Positions 55,895 through 64,000 of a DNA stretch of 64,000 nt are shown here, piece by piece (the first letter of the stretch is position 1; each line of letters opens with the position of its first letter). The stretch covers positions 1-64,000 of the forward strand of contig NW_022985470.1 of NCBI RefSeq assembly GCF_010093595.1, read 5' to 3'. The position numbers and the translations under genes are program-made. The notes beneath the pieces are model-generated. The model was not told the origin of the DNA. It worked only from the letters and a program-made list of their open reading frames with translations, and searched no databases. This DNA is from Mytilinidion resinicola (lineage: Eukaryota > Ascomycota > Dothideomycetes > Mytilinidiales > Mytilinidiaceae).

Positions 55895-55980
55895 TGGAGG
55901 AGGCGGTGGAGGAGGAGGCAGCGGTGGTGGTGGAGGTGGAGGAGGAGGCGGAGGCGGAGGAGGCGGAGGAGGAGGAGGCA
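55895..55980. repeat. GGA/GGC microsatellite-like tract
   Basis: Near-uninterrupted purine-rich GGA/GGC/GGT triplets. One plus frame (55564-56016) reads Glu/Ala/Val-rich, another reads poly-Gly, and the minus strand reads Ser/Thr/Ala-rich (55758-56024). No frame is clearly coding. Confidence 0.85.
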
Positions 55981-56143
55981 GAATCACCGTTAGAGGTATG
56001 GCATTCATCCATGTAGGTCTTCATTCATCATGTTTTTCTTCCATCTCGTGTCCGTCTCCCGAGCTTTACTTCTACGTGACCGTCGTCCTTCTTTCCCTTC
56101 CCTCATATCAATTCAAAAAAACTACTCAGTCATATCAGGAGCT

Positions 56144-56532
56144 TCACCATGCGCTCATAGGCCAGTACGCCAAAAAGAAATGAATCGCAAGCGCAACATG
56201 GAGGCTTCGTTCCTTCAAGGCTTCGCGACCATCGGTCGGGGCCTTCGCGGGTTGCTCATCGATTCGGCTGCCAAAGCCCTCAGTGCTCCATGGCTCATCC
56301 TTCGGCTTCTCATCCAGCCATCGCGCCATGGAATAGCTGTTAATGTCTTTGGAGGAAACATCCGGCTATGAAGAGCTCAGTTATCCGTGAGGGAGATGGC
56401 ATCAAAACACACACATACCTTTCGCTCCATTTGAGGAGTTCTGCCATTCGGCGCGGTATCAACGGGCGCGGCTGTCTCGGTGATGTTCTTTAGTTCCGTC
56501 AGGTTCAGGATCGATTGCAACAGTCGAAACAT
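56144..56532 (-). CDS. Small YSMARWL-family protein, copy 2
   Basis: Two exons, 56532-56419 and 56365-56144, with a 53-bp intron (56366-56418; strong donor gtatgt, branch ataactga, acceptor cttcatag) give 111 residues. Exon 2 opens PDVSSKDINSYSMARWLDEK, continues PKDEPWSTEGFGSRIDEQP, and ends with a hydrophobic stretch (LHVALAIHFFLAYW) that could be a membrane tail. Its core matches copy 1 at 53.4 kb. N-terminal exon assignment is less certain than exon 2. Function unknown. Confidence 0.55.
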
Positions 56533-58403
56533 TGTTTAAGAGAGAGGCAGTGTCTGTAGTCGAGCTTGAATGAGCAAGGCCAGAGAAAACTGACGTGGTG
56601 GATAAGTTCAAGAGATGCCCACCTTCGTACGGGACACCCTGAGTCTTATGCTGCCAGCGGCACGACGGTTCGCAGCTCGCGCCTGCATTTCTGCAACCAT
56701 TCGATCGGTGAGGCGATATCCCAACCCTCTCTTGCGCCAGTTGCAGTTCATGAGTTGGGCACGGCTGCCGCATGTGCCATCCACCCTGCGACCTCATGCA
56801 AAGACCTGGATGATGTGGCAGGTCGTCTGATAGTCTCTCCACCAGCCGCTGTTGAGACGCCGTCCCGACGCCCTCAATTGCTCTCCATAATCCCTTCGGT
56901 GGTGCCCTACGCCAGCCAACAAATGTTCTCCGGCTGCACGCTGTCAAAGAAGGCACCTGGACCTCACGACCCTGGCTCATGCTGCAGCAAATGCGGGATG
57001 ACGATCAGATTGAAGCTGCGGGCTTCCAAATTTGGTGCGTCCAAAGGGCAAGGGCGAAGAAAGGAGAGCACACTTCGACTTTTCATAGGGGTGTGCTTGT
57101 ATCCGACCTGGCCCTCCATTTGACGAGATAGGGGCTTTGCCGCCATGGAATGCTGTTATATCGAGCTGACAGCAGACGGTAGAACGGACCATTTGACACC
57201 GGGCATGTCACCTCCTGCACGATCACCAGGGATTGGCAATCCAGTGTCACCATCTCTGAGAGCATCTGCAACTCTAGCGCCGCACCCTCTAGATTTGCCT
57301 CGAAGCCCCTGCCCGAGGTGATCGCCCAAGGGCTACCCGAAAAGGTCGTGGCCACGCCAAACACCACAGATGGCCCGAGCCCACCAACGTTATCAACTTG
57401 AACGATTGATCTCGCAACCACTGATCATCAGATGTCTGTAAAACTTGGAGGTTGAATAAAAATTCCTCTAAAGGCTTCGTTCTTAGCTTTGGAGAAATTC
57501 CCTTCACTGCATGTTGAGTTACCCCTGTTCAAACAAAGATCATTATTTGCGTGGCCACGACTTTTCGGGCAGTGGCCCTTAGCCGTAGGGCTCGCGATGG
57601 GGCTGCGCGCGTGTTCGGTGGAGATGCGGGCATGGCTGATCGTCCGGCGGGGATCCCTGCAGGTGGGTGCGCGCGCTGCAGCCAAGACCGCGCGAGCTGC
57701 AGTGCGCCGAGCCGGGATGGCGCCGGGTGCGAGATGGCGCGCAGCCGAAATTGCAGGTGCTCTTGACGCTCCATGAAAGCCTCCACCTCAGTGGCCTCCA
57801 CTGTTGGACCCGCGAAACGAATCAGATGCTCCTGTACGCCCCGCACACCGGCGAACAAAACCAAGGCCTCGCCTCTCAGAATCGGCAATTCCCTTGCCCT
57901 TTATGCACAAAATGCCACATCCGCGCCTCGTTATTCGTCCCTCGCATCGATCTCCTTTCTTGAATGTTTAGTGCAGGTCAGTGTAAGGCGCAGCGTCAGC
58001 GCTCACGGGCCACAGTTCCAACATAAAGGTAGCCAATCAGACCTAACGACGGTTCAGCCTTGCAGCCTGTATCCATTCACGCCAAAGAATTGACTTCCGG
58101 GATCATTCTGGGGGGTTACTGTGGTTCCCCGCACAGATCCTCGAATTACCTCCTACAGTTCTATTCTTAAGACGTGCCGAGTGTTGTATGCACCAGAAAA
58201 CAATCACACATATACAGTGCTGAATGAAGTGCCAGTAAATTTTCTACGTTGCCAAACTCGTAACTCGGGAGTTTAGCCAGCTAGCTATTGGCTAGTTGAT
58301 CACGTGAGGCAAATGAGTCCAAAAGCGCACTCTCCAGCATGTGGCCAGTTGCAGCCATGAAAATTGGCGTAAAGTTGAATAACCTAACTCAGAAGGAAGT
58401 ATC
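56533..58403. other. Sparse region with overlapping dubious frames
   Basis: Frames such as 56566-57123 plus (185 codons) and 56459-56980 minus (173 codons) overlap on opposite strands and lack domains. Around 57140 a 'acagcattccatggcgg' segment weakly resembles the YSMARWL coding core and may be a more decayed copy. No gene is supported. Confidence 0.4.
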
Positions 58404-58751
58404 TTGGAGCGTTCTCCTAACACCCCTACCGACGACCTCCATCGACAAAGCGGCAAGGGCAAGGAGCAGCTGCAATACGAGGTCTTGCTACCCCCGAAAT
58501 CCGCCCTCGATGCCCGCTTTCGCTACGCTCCGATAACGATGTGGCCGCCGCCCGCGAACGCTTGTCCGTGTGCTGCGAGGCTGCATGGTATTCTCAACCC
58601 GCGAAGTCCACAGATCGCACTATCTCGCTTAAGAAATTCAGTCATCACTGCAGTTCCAGGGCAAATTGGAACGCGAAATCCAATCCAAATTTCGAAGACT
58701 GGGCAATTAACTCAACGGTCTCTTAGCATATTTAGGACGCGAGGCCTGGTC
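58404..58751 (+). pseudogene. Possible decayed coding region
   Basis: The frame PTDDLHRQSGKGKEQLQYEV to ARFRYAP reads naturally, then coding character shifts to another frame (DVAAARERLSVCCEAAWYSQ, near 58535-58595) and on to NPNFEDWAINSTVS. This pattern suggests a one-base frameshift in an old gene. Family unknown. Confidence 0.35.
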
Positions 58752-58871
58752 CAGAACCGAAGGGCTTGTTGCACTGCCGTGTGCAAACAAGAGTAGCATA
58801 GCAGAATTCCATAACACACGTGGGCGAGAAGCATGGACAAATCTTTTTCTGGTTGAAGAAACCTCAAATCG

Positions 58872-58971
58872 CCACCTCTATCAGCAACCTCCTTCGGCAC
58901 AAGCGCGAGATTCACAAGACGTCACCTCCATTCGCGACCTATTCCGACACAAGCGGGAAGTCCACAAAATG
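58872..58971. repeat. 50-bp tandem duplication
   Basis: Two units with period 50 (58872-58921 and 58922-58971), sharing 'cacaagcg' and 'cacaa' landmarks at equal spacing. Because 50 is not a multiple of three, the same peptide appears in different frames: ISNLLRHKREIHK in one and IRDLFRHKREVHK in the other. Confidence 0.8.
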
Positions 58972-60094
58972 CGAACCTCACGCAAGCAGTCCAACTATCT
59001 GATTCCCACCGAGCCCAACCCGCCTACGACCTTTAGATATCAGGTTTCCCGTCGACGTCGCTTGTGGTATTCTGGTCCTGCTTTGAATTACCTAGCCGCG
59101 CAACTGCGGTCCAGTGTTCATACTCCGGGGCTTCCGACAGCCAACGAGTCGTTGCAGATTGTTCTTCCGCGTTTCGGTTCAGGTGGCGGAGACCTTGATG
59201 AAAGCTGGTGCTTGAAGAAGCTACCGGGCTGCTGTTGGCTTCAAGATTCTGAACCGCGCGGGGATGCTCGTCAGCACTGGCAACTCGGATCGTGGATGAC
59301 AGTCTTTGGCAACAAACATACGCTGGCTGTAGCTTGTGCGATTCTAGGTGACAGCGCTCTGGCCTGGATAGCGGGAGAAGACCCCGTATCCTCTTCCAAG
59401 CTCCTTTCATTGGCACCGTTCAGCGGCTTTGCGGTCATATCGTCTGATTGCAGGCTGTCAGCGCCGGGCAACAATGCCAAATCATAGGTGCCCACAAAGC
59501 AACATACCTTGGTATCCGGAAAAAAATATGAAAGAAGAGACTTCGGTGTACGGGAGCTTCTGGGACGACGAACAGATCAGATGAACACCCAGAATGCGTG
59601 GGGAGGCTGCCTTTATGCTTGGGCGAACATCTCATGAAACGCTAGCTAAGAGGCTCTTCAAAAGGAGTACTGTAGGCAAGGGTTGGGCGACGTTGATGAA
59701 GGAGTGGACCGCTGGGCAACAATACAGCTCCTCCAGAAGGACAGCGGTGAGAGATTCGCGTCGGATTGATGAGGCACTCGGGCCCATAAGAAGTTCGGGA
59801 TGCTGTGACAGGTCGCCTCAGATACCTTTTCCGCCAGCCCCTTCCCCATTACGAAAACTTCACAACGTCATCTATCCCGCGTGGCACCCGCATACCCGCT
59901 AAGCACGAGTAGTGTACATTCCTGCTAAGCAAGAGTGGTGTACGTTTACTAGGTTCCATATGACAAAGAAGGCAAACACCAGAGTCGAATAGCCACGAGG
60001 GCGCGATTTCGGGATGGCGTTAGGGTGGAACTGTGGAGAAGTCGACCTCGGGTCGGCCTCGAGTCAAGCATCGATTTTGATTTGATGGAAACAG
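58972..60094. other. Sparse region, no supported gene
   Basis: A plus frame of 172 codons (58969-59487) and antisense frames overlap; none has a recognisable domain. Near 59902-59945 two short copies of a 'taagca(c/a)gagta/tggtgtac' motif occur. Probably non-coding or decayed. Confidence 0.4.
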
Positions 60095-60908
60095 ATGCAT
60101 CGTCGTCCCGTGCTAAGATGCCTGCTCAAAACCGGGAGATGTGCCGCTCTAGGGCCGGGCTCCCTCGGTAGGTGCATCCTCAGCCATTGGTGTCGGCGCC
60201 CGTGCAGGTGTCGGTCAAGTTGCGCAGGTGTCGTGGGAATGCCAAGCTTGCGATCCATGCGTTGCTGCAGTGCAGGGAATTGGTATTCACGGGATATCAA
60301 GTGTTGCCACCGTGGTGAGCACATCAAGTTCGCGCACGGACCACACCCCTGGGATCTTCGTGCCCCCTTGAGAAGTCGGAGGCGACAACAGCGATTGAAG
60401 AGGGAAGAAGGCTTAACAAGCATCTCTCCTGGGGTGCCAAAGAAAGCTTTGCTTCTAACACGATAAGTCGAATTTAGGATTCGGCCTGGACGCGAAGCCC
60501 GCAATTTTGAAGTGGCCCTTTACGCTATCCATAACGGAACGCACGACGCACCCGGCTATCCCGCATTGGCGCACAGTGCTTGGACATGTTCGAGGTTTAG
60601 TTCAGGTTACCCGATCTATTCTCCTCTTTCCAGTGCTATCGGTATTGCAGCTTCACTGTCGACGTCCCCGACACAAGTCGCCAGTTTTGCTGCATTTCGC
60701 CCCGTTTTAGCGCGATTTCAGACTGCGCATCATAGCCTGAGTGCCAGCATGAAGCTATGGAGGCGTTGCGCTTGAGTAAAACGCCAATGATGATTCGACG
60801 AAAGACGGATGCATTGTCGCCCATGCTAAGTTGCTTGCTGAAAGAGTGGGGATGTGCCGCTCCGGGGTCGGGCTCCCTCGGTAGGTGCCGTCAGTCATTG
60901 GTGGTGGT
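60095..60908. repeat. Diverged direct duplication, about 100-bp homologous blocks
   Basis: 60095-60195 and 60809-60908 share 'atgcat(c/t)gtcg', 'gatgtgccgctc', 'gggctccctcggtaggtgc' and 'cattggtg' in the same order. A second related pair lies at about 60558 and 61490 ('atcccgcat(t/c)gg'), with 'ccgacacaagtc' in both at about 60668 and 61602. Together they suggest an old tandem duplication spanning roughly 60.1-61.6 kb. Confidence 0.7.
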
Positions 60909-63307
60909 CAGTCCGCGCTTCGACATGCCATCGGAGGACCCGACGGCATGTCCCATCAGTGTAACCAGTAGAAGGGTATTGCCTGCTCACACCGATCTTA
61001 TGTCGAGGAGACGGGACCAAGAGAGCGTAAAATGGACAATGACAGACGGGCGGTGAAAACGAGGCGACACGGAGTAACGGCTTTCGTGGCCTACCAAGGG
61101 CATCGAGGTGCGTCTATGAAGGCTTTATTGAGAGACTAGAACCGCTTTGCATCATGCGGATGTCGTGAACAACCCGGGCTCACAACCTATCCCGGGTTGC
61201 CGTTGATCACAACGCCTTGAACGGCAGACATATTTGTGAGGGGAATGGATGGCCTTGCCCTTCAACCTTAAATTCACCGGTCCACAAAGCTCGTGCGGGG
61301 GATGTATCTGGAGCAAAATTACAAGAAGAGGTGTTGGGAACCTTGGCAAGGTATCTCTGGGCTGATCTATTTGAGGGGCGTGTCACTCACCGCCCGGCAG
61401 AATTAGAACTATTCCCCATCTACTACCTGACTTGCAGATCACGTGGATAAAAGGTCTCGGTACGCTGTGAACTGAATCACCCATTCAACCATCCCGCATC
61501 GGTGCGCAATAACAGAATGCGATCCGGGTTCACTTTGAAGAATCAGATCTGGTCTTTTCATTCCGCCAACATTGATACAACGGCTTCACGACCGAAGTCA
61601 CCGACACAAGTCACCTAGTATACAGACAAGAACTACCATAAGACAAAACGTTTCACAATCTAAAGACTACCGAAAAGGTTTTCCTATGAACCGTAATCCA
61701 ACCCGAGTACATTCGATATCTATACAGATCGGAGTGCCGCTAGCTACACTTCGCGAAAGCGCAGTTTAGCGACGAATCACAGCTGAAGCTATGGGCGCGA
61801 GACCACGACTGCAGCTGGATTACACCCGCCCATAACAAAGCAGTCGCTCAACGAACTCGACATCCACAATATCATAGAAAAAATCAAGCTACGGCACGAC
61901 ATCAATTTCGATCGCGACCTATCATTCCGGCCAAATCTGGATGGCGCAAAGGGCCACGAGAAGTTCAAGGCTTCGCATGGCCGTCCTTGACATCATTGTC
62001 CGCATTGAGTCGCCCTACAGTATTCTAGTGTTCTTCGTTTGGAGTCTCGGTACTCTAGCGGGCTAAGGTGTACGACCTAACGGCGCCCTGATCAAGCTGG
62101 CGGAGACTTTGAAGGAAGTCTACGCTTGAAGTTACAACGCTTCTAGTGCTCGGCTGCATATTTTCGTGGATGGAGGAGCCCTATTCTCAATTGAGCTGAT
62201 CGTTAGCTGTCGCTTTGGGTCGCTTTGGGTTAGGATTACCCGGACAGTGTCTCCCACCACTTCATCTAGACCAGTCAGAGTCTGAGAGCCCGAGGGCACA
62301 TTTTCTCCAATGGGTCCGCTCTTCTCCCCATTCGCTTTAGGCGCGTTGTTGTGGGTCATCTTGTTTTTTAGTTTAGTGACTGATTCAATGTCAGGATTGG
62401 GTACAAGTACTTCATTCAAGGAGCATACTGTAGATCAAGAACACGGCTTCTGTCTAGAACTTGATCGAGAATGTTGGAGGTAATTAATTACTGGGGCGAG
62501 AGGGCTCCATTTTATGCCTTGCACTGGTCTGCCTCACTGGACCCTGCACGCCAATACTGCTTCTTGCATTTGCTTATCTTCACACGATGGTGCAGGGGAA
62601 GAAAAGGCAACCTGGCTGAATGGCAGCGTTGTTGGCATCTCATGTGCCCCATAGCGAGATTTTCTCGTCGGGGAGCGGTATCTGCGTGTCTCAGTTACGA
62701 GGTTACCCAATCAGTCCCCAGACTCTACGCCGTGGCTACAACGCTAAATTTCGCAGTAGAAATTTAGACTGCCCGATTAGAGGCCCACTTTTAAATTTAT
62801 GTATTTAGTTCGGCAAGCAGAGTTTAGCGCGCCACCGGTAAGCATTTGCCCAATCGAACCCTAACGCAGCGAATGAAGCGTCCTAACCTGCGTGCCTGCA
62901 GACCCACCATAGCAATCCTGGCGGAGTCTCGTGGGAATAGCACGTCTCAGCCTGATCCTTTCTCGATCTAGTCGTCCGACGAGGCTCCTGAGTGCTCTTC
63001 ACACCTTTTAATATCGACTGCCAGCAACCCGATCCGCATATTCTGCATCGTGGTGTCTGAATTCAACCATATGATGGGCTTTGGAGACCCCGTGGACATC
63101 CCAGACAGGATTTCGGCGTAAAGAGTGTGTTAGGGCGTTGACGAACTTGTCTCTGAAAGTTGCGGGAGGCCATAAAGGCACGCATATCTGCCTAACTAAA
63201 AGTGATCACTGTGCAGTTTAAATATCACCGAGGTTAGGCAAGAGAATCAAATTCCGTTCCAGTAGAAGGTATAGAAGTAGTAAAGTTCAGGAAACTGACA
63301 CCGCAGT
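60909..63307. other. Sparse region, no supported gene
   Basis: Contains the second half of the duplication at 60-61.6 kb and scattered short frames (for example 62132-62419 minus, 62471-62767 plus) without domains. A 'gtcgctttgggt' unit is doubled at about 62209-62230. No gene can be supported. Confidence 0.4.
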
Positions 63308-63526
63308 TCATGTACGTTCGCCACGACTAAAATTATTCCAGTTCTCCTGCTCCGCCGTTTCATGAAGCCATCGAGTCATCGAATATGACTGCCCCTTCTC
63401 CAGAATCTGATCGCACTGTAATAGGTCATAAGTTTGTGCACACACTGACACGCTTTTACCACTGCTTGGGGTACCCCCATGGAATTTCAAGAACCCACGC
63501 GCGATGTCAAGCTTCAAGAAGTGCAA
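63308..63526 (-). CDS. Small YSMxRWL-family protein, copy 3
   Basis: A 72-codon frame whose C-terminal part reads QCDQILEKGQSYSMTRWL, then HETAEQENWNN and a stop at FSRGERT. The YSM-x-RWL core is shared with the two small proteins at 53.4 and 56.3 kb, but the PKDEPWSTEG part is diverged or lost. The upstream half may be intron or unrelated sequence. It may be a relic. Confidence 0.4.
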   Translation of the reverse strand: MHFLKLDIARGFLKFHGGTPSSGKSVSVCAQTYDLLQCDQILEKGQSYSMTRWLHETAEQENWNNFSRGERT

Positions 63527-63645
63527 ATTAGACTGCCTCTTGATTGATTAGCTGCTTACTAGCTGGGCTGCTTCTCACAGTGGTGTCGAGTGAGCAAGAA
63601 TTGAGCCAAGTAGTCATCAAATTCGTGTGCCCAGACTTATGACCT
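63527..63645. repeat. Solitary copy of the 47.6-48.9 kb repeat unit
   Basis: It has the core landmarks in order: 'gactgcctcttgattgatta', 'actagctgggct', 'cacagtggtgtcgagtgagc' and 'attcgtgtgccc'. It lies just after the 3' end of the partial gene at the right edge. Confidence 0.8.
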
Positions 63646-64000
63646 AGTACTGTATCCCCGTAGCAGCACTGGTGGTTGAAAGCTCTGAGGCTCTAATCGT
63701 TCGGGTTTGAACCAGCGGTAGACCGCGATCCCCAAGAATGACATCTCTGTCAGCAATCTGAATCTCCTGAGATCATTGGGATTACACACTTTGGTTTCAA
63801 TCGTAACGTCTTTGCCGCGGGGCCAGCCATCGTCTCGGATCTGTACTTCCTGCATAGACTCAATATCGTAAGTGGGCAGTCTCTGCACGTTTCGAAGATT
63901 CTTACCTTCGCAACATCTTCAGCGAAGATCTCTCCAGTAATTTGGGCTTCAAGAGAGGGTAGACCTTCTCCTCCAGCAACTTCGGCCTTCCTAGCAATCT
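63637..64000 (-). CDS. 3' part of a gene leaving the right edge
   Basis: Minus strand. The exon from the window edge to 63906 reads ARKAEVAGGEGLPSLEAQIT then GEIFAEDVAK. A 56-bp intron (63850-63905, gtaaga..atgcag) follows, then EVQIRDDGWPRGKDVTIETK. The frame can stay open to a stop at 63637-63639, or a second intron may begin at 63789 (gtgtgt). Family not recognised. Confidence 0.6.

Noticed and set aside
55564..56016. Glu/Val-rich protein of 150 residues
   Set aside because: The tail is a frame through a GGA microsatellite, all three frames there are open, and the first half has no similarity.

Overview
The window looks like a chromosome segment of a filamentous ascomycete, probably a Dothideomycete. 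The evidence is short spliceosomal introns of about 50-60 bp with GT..AG ends and CTRAY-like branch points, a Zn(II)2Cys6 regulator, HET-domain genes, and a very AT-rich, TpA-rich block of transposon relics typical of repeat-induced point mutation (RIP). The species is an inference; no rRNA or tRNA gene was found to anchor it.

Region 1 (1-25.5 kb) is a transposon graveyard. From 1 to about 18.7 kb nothing has an open frame, but structure survives. Two direct copies of an unidentified repeat lie at 1651-2820 and 3503-4529. A pogo/Fot1-type transposase relic lies near 4.7-6.3 kb. A complete Ty3/Gypsy LTR element (7093-14904, 410-bp LTRs, 5-bp target duplication) is interrupted by a 1.84-kb pogo element in the opposite orientation (9639-11478). 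A sister pogo element sits at 16504-18346. Two Mutator-like elements (MULEs) follow: 18695-22056, nearly intact, and 22284-25506, strongly mutated.

Region 2 (25.5-45 kb) is ordinary gene space with decay. It holds an orphan two-exon gene (26.2-28.0 kb), a small MULE-related non-autonomous element (28.55-29.13 kb), a Zn2Cys6 regulator divergently paired with an NmrA-like reductase across a promoter with repeated CGGCCGA motifs (29.2-32.1 kb), a three-exon PC4/Sub1 coactivator (32.5-33.1 kb), an F-box pseudogene with two in-frame TAG codons (33.9-35.2 kb), a RING-like/ankyrin-like gene (36.2-37.2 kb), a frameshifted HET pseudogene beside its intact 902-residue paralogue (38.0-43.5 kb), and an acidic orphan protein (44.1-45.1 kb).

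Region 3 (45-64 kb) is sparse. Its one clear large gene is a DDHD-domain phospholipase-like gene (48.9-52.4 kb, minus strand) whose 3' end runs into an assembly gap beside a seven-copy degenerate repeat array (47.6-48.9 kb). The rest holds small or broken reading frames, three members of a small-protein family sharing a YSMxRWL core (53.4, 56.3 and 63.4 kb), diverged tandem duplications, and the 3' part of a gene leaving the right edge.

No operon logic applies. The plausible functional groupings are the regulator/reductase pair and the HET pair.
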